From Spirirestis rafaelensis WJT71-NPBG6 (GTDB taxonomy: Bacteria; Cyanobacteriota; Cyanobacteriia; Cyanobacteriales; Nostocaceae), in the NCBI GenBank assembly GCA_019359015.1, contig JAHHID010000045.1, positions 1 to 56,300 of the forward strand: a stretch of 56,300 bases of DNA, read 5' to 3'. The notes beneath the pieces were generated by a model. It worked only from the letters and a program-made list of their open reading frames with translations, had not been told where the DNA came from and did not search any database. Below, piece by piece: positions 26,622-34,711 of the stretch (positions within the stretch are counted from its first letter, which is position 1; the number at the start of each line of letters is the position of its first letter). The translations under genes were made by a program, and so were the position numbers.

Positions 26622-27431
26622 GTGGAATTTGATCGGCAACAGTTGGAAATCGCCCTCATGAGGCGCGAGCATAAATATTTACCATTGTCTCTACATGTTT
26701 TTGACACCGTAGCCTCTACTAACCTTACTGTGTGGGACTTGCTAGAACAAGGTGCAGCCCCAGGATGTGTAGTAATTGCGACTTCTCAGACAGCAGGACG
26801 GGGGCAATGGGGTCGCCAATGGAGTTCTTTTGGTGGGGGATTGTATCTTTCAGTCGCTATAGCCCCGCACTTGCAAGCCAGCCACAGCTACCAATTAACG
26901 TTGGCGCTTTGTTGGGGAATTGCGAAACAGTTGCAAAAATGTGGCGTGAATGTCGGAATTAAATGGCCTAATGATTTAGTCTTAAGTAGCCGTAAACTAG
27001 GCGGCATTTTGACTGAAACCAAAGTACACAAAGGAAAAATCACACAAGCAGTGGTTGGTGTGGGGATTAACTGGTCAAACTCTGTACCAGAAACCGGAAT
27101 CAATCTGAAATTCTGGCAAGCGAAAGAGCGAAAAAGTCCAATTGATTCTCTAGAAATGCTAGCTTTGGAGGTTTTGCTAGGAATAGAATCTGGTGTTGAG
27201 TGCCTTTGTGAAAAAGGAGTAAATATACTTTTGTCAGATTATCTAAATTTGCTTACTAATATGGGCGATAAAGTAGATATCAAAAATCATTCGGGCACTG
27301 TTGTCGGTGTAACACCTACAGGACAGCTACGAATCAAGATGGAAACTTCTGATACCAAAGCAGTAATAACACCAGAAATTTGTCTTCAACCCGGTACAAT
27401 CAGTTTGGGTTACAGTAAATCCTCTGATTAA
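26622..27431 (+). CDS. birA: Biotin-[acetyl-CoA carboxylase] ligase
   Basis: Biotin protein ligase of 269 residues, which attaches biotin to the carboxyl carrier protein of acetyl-CoA carboxylase. Motifs: FDTVASTNLTVWDL, the adenylate/biotin loop SQTAGRGQWGRQWSS, GGLYLSVAI and KWPNDLVL. A C-terminal SH3-like domain covers GDKVDIKNHSGTVVGVTPTGQLRI. It lacks the N-terminal DNA-binding helix-turn-helix of E. coli BirA, so it is a stand-alone enzyme and not a repressor. The start is a GTG at 26622; an ATG 12 codons downstream is an alternative. Divergent from the YfiH-like gene. Confidence 0.92.
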   Translation: MEFDRQQLEIALMRREHKYLPLSLHVFDTVASTNLTVWDLLEQGAAPGCVVIATSQTAGRGQWGRQWSSFGGGLYLSVAIAPHLQASHSYQLTLALCWGIAKQLQKCGVNVGIKWPNDLVLSSRKLGGILTETKVHKGKITQAVVGVGINWSNSVPETGINLKFWQAKERKSPIDSLEMLALEVLLGIESGVECLCEKGVNILLSDYLNLLTNMGDKVDIKNHSGTVVGVTPTGQLRIKMETSDTKAVITPEICLQPGTISLGYSKSSD

Positions 27432-27436
27432 TTTTA

Positions 27437-27534
27437 GGTATGGGGAATAGGGCATGGGGCATGGGGCATTGGGCATAATTCTTTTCCTTTTACCTTTTCC
27501 CTTTTCCCCTCTTCAATTGCCCATTGCCCAGTTT
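27437..27534. repeat. GGGCATGGGGCAT repeats with complementary tract
   Basis: A G-rich GGGCATG/GGGCATT run (27447-27476) is followed by a pyrimidine stretch and a CCCATTGCCCA run near 27520-27530. The two ends are partly complementary and could form a stem downstream of birA. It belongs to the same family as the repeat at 1099-1150. Confidence 0.7.
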
Positions 27535-27562
27535 AATTACACACAACACACACTCTTTACAA

Positions 27563-29239
27563 ATGACGCAGCGCAATCAAAACAGCGATCGCCGTTTGCA
27601 CAACTTATTGCAGCGATGTCTCGTGACAAAACGTTTGGCATCTTCTTTACCAGCACAGAGTCTGTGTTGGTTAAGTAGTTTCAGTCTCCTCAGCGGTGGC
27701 TTCGTCTATGCCCAGGTAGACACATCAATAGATAATATCGTTCCCACTGTCGAAAATTCACAGCCGACAGTTACAAATCCAGTTAAAAAAGAGGTTGTGC
27801 GCTCTCGCAGTGCTTCTGCAACAGAATCGAATCAAGCGACACCGGATTTTTCTGAGCGTCGAAGAAGACTCAAAAACCGACTACGCAATAAAACAGAAGT
27901 TTCAAAAGTCTCACCAGTTAGACGCTCAACATCTCAAAGCGAGTCTGATGAGCCTGTAACTCGTATTAGACGCTCAAGAGCGAATGTAGTCATTTCCCAG
28001 CCTGACACCACCGCTAGACGCTTCAGACGGCAGGTAGAAGCTTCGCGGGTTAACCCTGTAAGAATCAGACAGGAAAAACCACAATCCGATTCTGAAACCA
28101 CATCTAGCAATTCTCGCACTATAGAAAGACCTTCAGAAGTTTCGCGACCACCAAGCATCTCAGACAGTAAAAAAGATTATAATAACGCCTACATCGACCC
28201 CAGCGATTACAAAAACGATGGGACGAGTAATTATCAAGCACCGAATTCTGTAATACTTACAGAACGCTCTAGCGGTTGCCGAACCATTTTAGCCCAAGGT
28301 GCAAATGGTGGCATTTGCGCGAAAATACCGATTACTCCTTATGGAAATCAGCGTGTAGCTGATTCTAATAACGACGTAACACCTAAACAAGCACCGAGTT
28401 GGATAAGAAAAAGTCAAGAAACAACGGCGATCGCTAATGTTTCGCCACCACGTCGCCTTGCAACTAATCTTAACAATAGCGGATGGCGTTCTACGCGGGT
28501 TGGTCCGATTAATCTTAACAATGGTGGATGGCGTCAAAAACAGGTTGCTTCTGTTGGTGTCAGCAAAAGCAGTTTTCGCCCGAATCGATTTATCCCCAAT
28601 CCCACAAGTTTCAACCCTAACCCGATAGTTGGTTCTGGTGCGATCGCACCCGCAGCTGGTTCTTTGTCAGCACCAATGACCGCTGATAATACTGCACCCC
28701 GCGACAGCACCGTAGCTTACGACATCCCACTTGCATCAGCATTACCACAAATCCCTTACACTGGCGCAGTCGCTTCCAATCCTGGGGGAATGATGTTCCC
28801 GCTATCTGTTCCCTCACCAATTACTTCTTTGTTCGGTTGGCGAGTTCATCCGATTACAGGCGATCGCCGTTTCCACGCGGGTACAGATTTGGGTGCAGCG
28901 ATGGGAACACCAATTTTAGCAGCTGCTACAGGTCAAGTGGAAGTTGCTGACTACGTAGGCGGTTATGGTATAACTGTTATTCTCAATCACAGTTCCGCTC
29001 AACAAACTCTCTACGGTCACATGTCAGAAGTCTTTGTCCAACCCGGTCAGGTAGTGCAACAGGGAACCGTAATTGGGCGAGTTGGCAGCACCGGCAATTC
29101 CACAGGTCCCCACCTGCACTTTGAAGTGCGTCACCTGACATCACGAGGCTGGGTTGCAACTGACCCAGGCGTACAATTAGATAGCTCTCTGAGCCAGTTG
29201 ATTAAAGCTACACAAACAGCCTCGCTTCGCTCCAATTAA
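27563..29239 (+). CDS. M23-family cell-wall peptidase (LytM/NlpD type), exported
   Basis: A 558-residue exported protein. The N-terminus is basic with a hydrophobic core (CWLSSFSLLSGGFVYAQ), and Ala-Gln marks a likely signal-peptidase site around residue 50. A long Ser/Arg/Thr-rich low-complexity region follows (about 60-390), with two copies of a LNN(S/G)GWR motif. The C-terminal 150 residues are a LytM domain with FGWRVHPITGDRRFHAG, the zinc-binding HAGTDLG and HLHFEVR motifs. Zinc ligands and the catalytic His are present, so an active endopeptidase is likely, or a divisome activator. I chose the ATG at 27563 (MTQRNQ); 13 extra upstream codons come from the repeat. It is convergent with ribE, with a strong hairpin between. 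Confidence 0.9.
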   Translation: MTQRNQNSDRRLHNLLQRCLVTKRLASSLPAQSLCWLSSFSLLSGGFVYAQVDTSIDNIVPTVENSQPTVTNPVKKEVVRSRSASATESNQATPDFSERRRRLKNRLRNKTEVSKVSPVRRSTSQSESDEPVTRIRRSRANVVISQPDTTARRFRRQVEASRVNPVRIRQEKPQSDSETTSSNSRTIERPSEVSRPPSISDSKKDYNNAYIDPSDYKNDGTSNYQAPNSVILTERSSGCRTILAQGANGGICAKIPITPYGNQRVADSNNDVTPKQAPSWIRKSQETTAIANVSPPRRLATNLNNSGWRSTRVGPINLNNGGWRQKQVASVGVSKSSFRPNRFIPNPTSFNPNPIVGSGAIAPAAGSLSAPMTADNTAPRDSTVAYDIPLASALPQIPYTGAVASNPGGMMFPLSVPSPITSLFGWRVHPITGDRRFHAGTDLGAAMGTPILAAATGQVEVADYVGGYGITVILNHSSAQQTLYGHMSEVFVQPGQVVQQGTVIGRVGSTGNSTGPHLHFEVRHLTSRGWVATDPGVQLDSSLSQLIKATQTASLRSN

Positions 29240-29287
29240 AAATTCAAAATTCAAAATTAATTATTTTTTGAATTTTGAATTTTTAAT
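29235..29287. terminator. Perfect 22-bp AT-rich hairpin between convergent genes
   Basis: The left arm 29235-29256 (ATTAAAAATTCAAAATTCAAAA) pairs perfectly with the right arm 29266-29287, with a nine-base loop. It overlaps the stop codon region of the M23 gene and lies just before the end of ribE. It is well placed as a bidirectional terminator. Confidence 0.7.
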
Positions 29288-29295
29288 TTTGAATT

Positions 29296-29970
29296 TTATA
29301 AATACCCGTGTTCGCCTAAGAATGCGGGTGTAATTTCATCAAAGCTGGCATCTGAAGCTGTATGTTGCTTGCCGGGATAAAGCAATTTTTCCACATATTT
29401 GCCGAGAATATCTCCTTCAAGATTGACCAAACTGCCGACACGGAGATAGCGGAGGTTGGTTTCGGCATAGGTTACGGGAATAACTGCCACTTTGAATTGT
29501 GAAAGTTCTGGTTCATATTCGGCGACTGTCAGGCTGATGCCGTTGACGGCTATGCTACCTTTAGGGACAATGTAGCGAGCGATCGCACTTTCTGCTATAA
29601 AAGTCATTTCCCACGAAGTTGCAGTTTGTTGAACCGCTTGCATTCGTCCTGTACCATCTACATGACCCATGACAAAATGACCGCCGATTTTGCTGCCTAC
29701 TCGCAGCGACGCTTCTAAGTTAACATACTTCTGGTCTGATTCCTCTTTCCCTAAAGTTGTGCGGCGAAGAGTTTCCGGTGAAGCGGTGGCGATAAATCCG
29801 GATGACAAAATTTCTTCTACCGTTAGGCAAACACCATCGACGGCAATACTGTCACCACAAGCTAAATCTTGCATAATTAACTCAGGTGACTGGGGTAAAC
29901 ATGTAATTTGCCAAGAATCGCCCCCTAAAGGTTTGATCGTTCCTAATGACTGGATTAATCCTGTAAACAC
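29296..29970 (-). CDS. ribE: Riboflavin synthase, alpha chain
   Basis: Converts two 6,7-dimethyl-8-ribityllumazines into riboflavin and the pyrimidine by-product. At 224 residues it shows the two-repeat lumazine-binding structure: repeat 1 starts MFTGLIQSLGTI, and GDSIAVDGVCLTV ends its key block. Repeat 2 contains GHFVMGHVDGTG and GSIAVNGISLTVAE. The start is a GTG at 29970. The gene is named ribE or ribC depending on the convention; no other riboflavin gene is adjacent. Cytosolic. Confidence 0.95.
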   Translation of the reverse strand: MFTGLIQSLGTIKPLGGDSWQITCLPQSPELIMQDLACGDSIAVDGVCLTVEEILSSGFIATASPETLRRTTLGKEESDQKYVNLEASLRVGSKIGGHFVMGHVDGTGRMQAVQQTATSWEMTFIAESAIARYIVPKGSIAVNGISLTVAEYEPELSQFKVAVIPVTYAETNLRYLRVGSLVNLEGDILGKYVEKLLYPGKQHTASDASFDEITPAFLGEHGYL

Positions 29971-30309
29971 GGCTTTTTCGCAAAACTAACTCTATTTATT
30001 GCCTAATTTTGACTTAAATCAACTCGTAATTCTCACAGTAATTTGAAAATATGAGTATCATTTCAAACATTTTTCTCAATAAAGATATCAACACATTCAT
30101 ATCATTTACAAGGCATACTTGGTTAAGAAGATTATTCTCGAACTATACGGATTTAACTTACGAGGAGTGTTCACCGCTAGCAGGGAGTTTAATAGAAGTA
30201 ATTATAGAAAATAAATGCCTATGTTTATTCTTTTCGCCGTCTTCCCCAATAATTGGTACTATTTGTTACATAGCTACCAAGCGCTCAAAGGATTGTAGAG
30301 GCTTCGCCA
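29971..30309. other. Intergenic region, no gene seen
   Basis: Divergent gap between ribE and the bifunctional-nuclease-family gene. An 88-codon ORF (30051-30317) runs through it and overlaps the start of the next gene, but its composition and lack of a ribosome-binding site do not support it. I see no FMN riboswitch-like conserved pattern. Confidence 0.5.
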
Positions 30310-30804
30310 ATGATTGAAATGAAAGTCGCTGGCATAGCATTAGATGCTATAACCCGCAGCCCGATTGTACTTTTGAAAGATGCTTCAGATCGCCGCGCTT
30401 TGCCAATTTATATTGGTCAAGAACAGGCTAGGGCTATTATGGGTGCGCTGGAAAACCAAAAGCCTCCCAGACCCTTAACCCACGATTTGATAGTGAATAT
30501 TCTAGAACTATGGAATATGACTTTAGAAAAAGTCATTATCCATTCGCTACAAAAGGACACATTTTATGCAGCTTTGATTGTCCAGCAAGGTGATGTCAAA
30601 AAAGAAATTGATGCGCGTCCCAGCGATGCGATCGCCGTCGCTCTGCGTACCAACGCCCCTATCTGGGTTATGGAAGAAGTGATCGCCGATGCTTCCATCC
30701 CCGTGGATCGTGATGCTGATGAAGCCGAACAGCAAGCGTTTCGCGAATTTATTTCCAATCTCCGTCCCGAAGATTTGATCAAGCGCTTCGGCTCCGACGG
30801 TTAG
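30310..30804 (+). CDS. Bifunctional nuclease-family (DUF151) protein
   Basis: A 164-residue protein of the BFN/DUF151 family. Relatives in plants and bacteria have DNase and RNase activity, or act in stress responses. The conserved core begins MIEMKVAGIALDAITRSPIV, then ALPIYIGQEQARAI, followed by RPSDAIAVALRTNAPIWV. At the C-terminus DLIKRFG is present. No catalytic residue set can be named with confidence from sequence. No signal peptide is seen. It is followed by repeats, then by the aldo/keto reductase gene on the same strand. Confidence 0.85.
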   Translation: MIEMKVAGIALDAITRSPIVLLKDASDRRALPIYIGQEQARAIMGALENQKPPRPLTHDLIVNILELWNMTLEKVIIHSLQKDTFYAALIVQQGDVKKEIDARPSDAIAVALRTNAPIWVMEEVIADASIPVDRDADEAEQQAFREFISNLRPEDLIKRFGSDG

Positions 30805-30820
30805 CTATTTTGGATTGAAA

Positions 30821-30955
30821 ATAGGGCATGGGGCATCGGGATTTTAAAAAGAGGGAAGGGGTAAAGGGTAAAGGTAAAGAAAGAAGAAATATTTTCCCTT
30901 CCCCTTTCCCCCTTTCCCTTTTCCCTTCTTCAAATCCCATTACCCAATCTAAAAT
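30821..30955. repeat. GGGCATGGGG and pyrimidine-rich repeat block
   Basis: GGGCATGGGGCAT, then a purine-rich GGGTAAAGGGTAAAGG run, then CCCTTCCCCTTTCCCCC, ending in CCCATTACCCA. The purine and pyrimidine halves are partly complementary. It belongs to the family described for 1099-1150 and 27437-27534. Confidence 0.7.
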
Positions 30956-32086
30956 ATGCAATACCGACGCTTTGGAAAAACGAATTTGCACCTCTCGGTA
31001 CTTTCCTTGGGGACAATGCGTTACTTGGCTTCTGAGGAAAATGCACTGTTGACGATCCAAAAAGCGATCGCTCTAGGAATTAATCATATAGAAACTGCCA
31101 GAGGCTATGGCAACAGTGAGGAGTATCTTAGTGCTGCGCTGATATCTGGGGTACAAATACCCAGAAGTCAGCTTTACATCACTACCAAAATTCCCCCCAC
31201 ACCCGATGCTGACACGATGCGTCGCTATATTGATGAATCTCTGACGCGATTAAAGCTAGATTATGTGGATTGTCTGGGAATTCATGGTTTAAATACGAGC
31301 GAGCATTTAGACTGGGTTCAAGCCAAAAATGGTTGTATGCAAGCAGTGCAAGAAGCGAAGCGCGATCGCCGCATTAAACACGTAGGCTTTTCTACTCACG
31401 GTTCCCTTGATGTAATTCTTGCAGCTATAAATACAGATTTATTTGAATTTGTCAATCTGCATTATTACTATTTTTTTCAACGGAATGCACCAGCGATTCA
31501 GCTAGCTAGTCAAAAGGATATGGGTGTTTTTATCATTTCCCCCGCTGATAAGGGAGGAAAGCTTTACACCCCACCTGAAATTCTGAAAAATTTGTGTTCT
31601 CCGTTTTCACCCTTAGAGTTAAATTATCGTTTTTTACTCAGCAATCCTGACATTACCACCCTCAGTGTGGGAGCAGCAAACCCCGACGAATTATTACAAC
31701 CGATACAAGCGGTTGAGTTCGACGGTGAATTAACATCAGAAGAAATTGCTATTTTTCAACGTTTAGAAAGTCATAAAAATACAGCTTTGTCAACTGACAA
31801 GTGTAGTCAATGCTATGCTTGTTTACCTTGTCCAGCAAATATCAACATACCGGAAGTATTGCGCTTGCGGAATCTTGCTGTAGCATACGATATGAGCGAC
31901 TATGGACAATATCGCTACGGTATGTTTGAAAACGCCGGTCACTGGTTTCCTGGAATGAAAGCGAATAAGTGTACAGACTGCGGTGAGTGTTTACCCAAGT
32001 GTCCAGAAAAGTTGAATATTCCGGCTTTGTTGAAAGATACTCACGAAAGATTAAATGGGAAAGCTGGTAGAAGATTGTGGGGATAA
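30956..32086 (+). CDS. Aldo/keto reductase with C-terminal 4Fe-4S-type domain
   Basis: A 376-residue protein. Residues 1 to about 270 form an aldo/keto reductase barrel: MQYRRFGKTNLHLSVLSLGT opens it, and HIETARGYGNSEEYL holds a conserved Asp-equivalent/Tyr region. The catalytic Lys and His are in ITTKIPP and LGIHGLN. The C-terminal part has two Cys clusters, CSQCYACLPCP and CTDCGECLPKCP, typical of two 4Fe-4S clusters. Such fusions are widespread in cyanobacteria, with unknown substrate and perhaps ferredoxin-linked chemistry. The start ATG at 30956 is directly after the repeat block. Confidence 0.87.
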   Translation: MQYRRFGKTNLHLSVLSLGTMRYLASEENALLTIQKAIALGINHIETARGYGNSEEYLSAALISGVQIPRSQLYITTKIPPTPDADTMRRYIDESLTRLKLDYVDCLGIHGLNTSEHLDWVQAKNGCMQAVQEAKRDRRIKHVGFSTHGSLDVILAAINTDLFEFVNLHYYYFFQRNAPAIQLASQKDMGVFIISPADKGGKLYTPPEILKNLCSPFSPLELNYRFLLSNPDITTLSVGAANPDELLQPIQAVEFDGELTSEEIAIFQRLESHKNTALSTDKCSQCYACLPCPANINIPEVLRLRNLAVAYDMSDYGQYRYGMFENAGHWFPGMKANKCTDCGECLPKCPEKLNIPALLKDTHERLNGKAGRRLWG

Positions 32087-32143
32087 AGAATTAAAAGCTC
32101 GTATTAAGCGCTTTAGATTTTAATACAAGCGCTGAAGCGCTTA

Positions 32144-33094
32144 CTACAAATGTCTAAGAAAAGATTGCGGATTATTTAAAAAAGCTTTTGTTAATGAAAC
32201 GTGTTCTAATTCATCATAAGCCACCTCTTTTGGTGGGGATGAATCAAAACTTAAAATTGATGCTTCTGGAAAAGCCATAATAATTGGAGAATGTGTCACA
32301 ATTATAAATTGACTATCCTGATTTACCATTTCTTTTAGCAAAGACAAAAATGCTAATTGTCGTAAAGGAGAAAGTGGTGCTTCTGGCTCATCAAGCAGAT
32401 ATAATCCACCGGGAACGAAGCGAGCTTGAAAAAGTTTGAGAAAACTTTCTCCGTGTGAGTTAGCATCAAGGTTATCACCATATTTTTGAGTTAAACCTGC
32501 TTTCTGACCTAGCGCAGATTGTTTGGCTAGTTGAATACCATATCCAGTAAATTTTTGCTCATATTCTAATGCTTCTTCTTCTAATTCTTGGCTCATCGTT
32601 TTAATTCGTTTGGCAAAGTCAGGACTTACGCAACTGGCACATTTATCTGAAAACTGTCACATAGAATTAATATGGCTCTAAGGTTTATAAATCAATGCTT
32701 ACAAGCATTTACGGCAAATTGAAATATATGTGCCAGTTGACCTTATATTGTGACGCTTGCGTAAGTCCTAAAAGTTAAAGAAATCTTCTGCTCTCAAGAA
32801 AAAGCCTCGTGCTGTCTTTTTTTGCCAGATAAACCTAAATTGTGTAGATAATTGTCGAGCAGGATCTAATGTTTTGTCTCGCTGGATATCTTCTCCACCG
32901 ACGCTGGTTGAGTTAATTCCTGTAGCGATCGCTTCCAACATTGTTGATTTACCCGAACCGTTTTCACCAACGAAAAAAGTTACAGGCTTTTGAAAGTTAA
33001 TTTCTTGAAAAGATTTGACTAAAGGAAGATTGAAGGGAAAAGAATCAGCTTTTTTGACGTTTGGTTTTTTGACAATACTTCTTAAATGAATCAT
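32144..33094 (-). pseudogene. AAA-family ATPase gene interrupted by a MITE
   Basis: An ABC/SMC-like AAA ATPase split in two. The 5' part (33094 to 32768) reads to GENGSGKST (Walker A) and ends RAEDFFNF, then hits a TAG made by the insertion. The 3' part (32614 to 32144) has the Walker [14 protein letters not shown] and the H-loop [12 protein letters not shown] 151-bp element at 32620-32770, flanked by AAAGT direct repeats, interrupts the gene. Removing the element plus one AAAGT copy (156 bp, 52 codons) joins FFNF directly to [14 protein letters not shown] in frame, giving a 264-residue protein that looks intact otherwise. The insertion is therefore probably recent. A shortened protein from the internal ATG at 32596 would lack Walker A. 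Confidence 0.85.
32620..32770. mobile_element. MITE of 151 bp with AGGACTTACGCA terminal inverted repeats
   Basis: The left end AGGACTTACGCA (32621-32632) is the exact inverse of TGCGTAAGTCCT (32758-32769). A second inverted pair, CAACTGGCACAT (32631-32642) and ATGTGCCAGTTG (32728-32739), lies inside. AAAGT flanks both sides (32615-32619 and 32771-32775), fitting a 5-bp target duplication. There is no ORF for a transposase, so it is non-autonomous. It disrupts the ATPase gene. Confidence 0.85.
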
Positions 33095-33185
33095 GTGACC
33101 TTCTCCCTTCGCAGCTTACCTATTTATTTTGCCGCGCCTTCGTTGAGGCTGATACATTAAAAGATATGATTCAAAGGATGCTTGT

Positions 33186-33746
33186 ATGAGCCAAACTAGC
33201 CAAGTACGTTGGACAACTGCTGATTTAGAGTTGTTGCCAGATAACGGCAATCGCTACGAGATTGTAGACGGAGAATTATTTGTGACACGGGCACCACACT
33301 GGGATCATCAAGAAGTTGCTGATAATATCTGTACAGAGTTGAAATTCTGGTCACGCCAAACTGGTTTAGGAAAAGCAGTAACAGGTGTTGGAATTATCTT
33401 CACTAATGCGGATAATGTCATCCCTGATGTAGTTTGGATCAGTAACGAACGATTAGCATCTGTGTTAGATGATGCAGGACATTTAACTGCTGCACCAGAG
33501 TTGGTGGTTGAGGTTCTCTCTCCAGGTGAAGAAAATGAAAGACGCGATCGCCAAGTAAAGTTAAAGCTCTACGCTTCCCAAGGTGTGCGAGAATATTGGA
33601 TTGCCGATAGGCAATTACAACAAATTCAGATTTACCGACGAGAGCAAGCAATATTAGTATTAGCGGCAACCTTATTTAGCAGTGACAATCTAAGTTCACC
33701 GCTACTACCTGGGTTCAATTGCCCTGTTGCGAGTTTATTTACTTAA
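33186..33746 (+). CDS. Uma2-family (DUF820) restriction-endonuclease-like protein
   Basis: A 186-residue Uma2 protein with RWTTADLELLPDNGNRYEI and VDGELFVTRAPHWDHQ at the N-terminus. The catalytic-type residues are Asp in VIPDVVW, Glu in ELVVEVLSPG and Lys in RDRQVKLKLYASQGV, followed by EYWIAD. The core is intact, so a PD-(D/E)XK-type activity is possible. The ATG at 33186 is preceded by AAAGGATG. It is divergent from the broken ATPase gene. The role of the family is unclear; copies often travel with mobile DNA. Confidence 0.87.
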   Translation: MSQTSQVRWTTADLELLPDNGNRYEIVDGELFVTRAPHWDHQEVADNICTELKFWSRQTGLGKAVTGVGIIFTNADNVIPDVVWISNERLASVLDDAGHLTAAPELVVEVLSPGEENERRDRQVKLKLYASQGVREYWIADRQLQQIQIYRREQAILVLAATLFSSDNLSSPLLPGFNCPVASLFT

Positions 33747-33803
33747 GTTAGTACACGCATTTCCCAGCGAAATTTTGAATAAAGACTCTGCGTCACTCTG
33801 CGC

Positions 33804-34043
33804 TTACTCAGCGTCACTTGGCAAATCGCCATCGATTAGTACAGGTGTGTAACTTAAATTTAGTTCACCTGTAACTACGGGTGCAAAAAGTTCATGTATC
33901 CAACTTTGCTGATGACGCCAAAGGTGGGGAAAGAGAGTTTCTTGAACTTGTTCGTATAACTGTAACCAATCTTCACGCGATCGCACTGCACCTGAGGAAG
34001 ATATTCCAAAATTAACTAAAACTTCATTGGGGATGCTGAAATT
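33804..34043 (-). pseudogene. Possible gene remnant of unknown origin
   Basis: An open stretch of 79 codons on the minus strand with no good start codon. The readable core is EDWLQLYEQVQETLFPHL then SWIHELFAPVVTGELNLSY, followed by PVLIDGDLPSDAE. Composition is strongly protein-like (many Trp, Leu and Glu). Upstream it reads SIPNEVLVNFGISSSGA and then a stop. It may be the C-terminal end of a lost gene, or a small protein with a non-standard start. I do not recognise the family. Confidence 0.3.
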
Positions 34044-34091
34044 TCACTTACTCCCTATTAGGCATTGAAAACAAAAGTCACGATCGGAAAT

Positions 34092-34454
34092 TTATCTTTT
34101 TTCTACTGGTAAATCGATATCCTTGCGTTCTTGTGGATACCATTTATGCGCGATCGCCGCAAGTTGATCTAGAACTACGACCAGGTCTTGCGATCGTTCA
34201 GTTAAGCCGTAGGTTACTTGGGGCGGGATTGTTGGCTCGTAGGTGCGGTAGACTATCTCTGCCTCCTCAAGCATCCGTAATCTCTCAGTTAATACTTTTG
34301 ACGATATCCCTTCTATTTGACGTTTTAAAGCACCAAAGCGAGTGGGTCCATTGTTTCTTAAAATCCAAAGAATGTAGAAAGTCCAAGGTCCGCCAAGCAG
34401 GTTTAACAAAGTACCTACCGGGCAACTACTGGCTGATTCCTGAGACAGGGGCAT
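34092..34454 (-). CDS. HxlR-family transcriptional regulator
   Basis: A 120-residue winged-helix regulator of the HxlR/DUF24 type. It starts MPLSQESASSCPVGTLLNLL with the family's conserved Cys (SCPV). LGGPWTFYILWIL, RFGALKRQIEGISSKVLTERL (recognition helix) and EAEIVYR follow. Many members sense redox or reactive electrophiles through that Cys and repress a divergent or neighbouring gene. Upstream at 34485-34547 is a group of inverted repeats likely to be its operator. The neighbour in that direction is the PEP-CTERM NHL-repeat gene, transcribed divergently. Confidence 0.9.
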   Translation of the reverse strand: MPLSQESASSCPVGTLLNLLGGPWTFYILWILRNNGPTRFGALKRQIEGISSKVLTERLRMLEEAEIVYRTYEPTIPPQVTYGLTERSQDLVVVLDQLAAIAHKWYPQERKDIDLPVEKR

Positions 34455-34484
34455 AATTATCTAGTTTCTTCTGCGTACTCTAGT

Positions 34485-34547
34485 TACTTTAAAGTACCTA
34501 CTTTTACTTTTTCAACTGGTAACTTATAGTAACTAATAGAAAGTTAC
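34485..34547. promoter_or_regulatory. Candidate HxlR operator cluster
   Basis: The perfect 12-bp palindrome TACTTTAAAGTA is at 34485-34496. An inverted pair GTAACTT (34519-34525) / AAGTTAC (34541-34547) has AGTAACT between the arms. All lie 31-93 bases upstream of the HxlR start, in the gap to the divergent NHL-repeat gene. This is the expected place for autoregulatory sites, but binding is inferred only from position and symmetry. Confidence 0.45.
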
Positions 34548-34711
34548 AAGTCTTCCATTTACCACACCATAGGCTAAATCAATAAAAACTTCGCAAGTCT
34601 TTGACTGAGGAAGTGGTGCGTAGGGCTTTGCCCTTGCCGCGAAGATCGCACGTCGATATGCACTGCTATACGTTTGCGTCTATTAAATTCACACACACAA
34701 AAGTTCAACCC

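Noticed and set aside
30051-30317. 88-codon ORF before the bifunctional-nuclease gene
   Set aside because: It overlaps the true start of the next gene, has no ribosome-binding site and an unconvincing composition.
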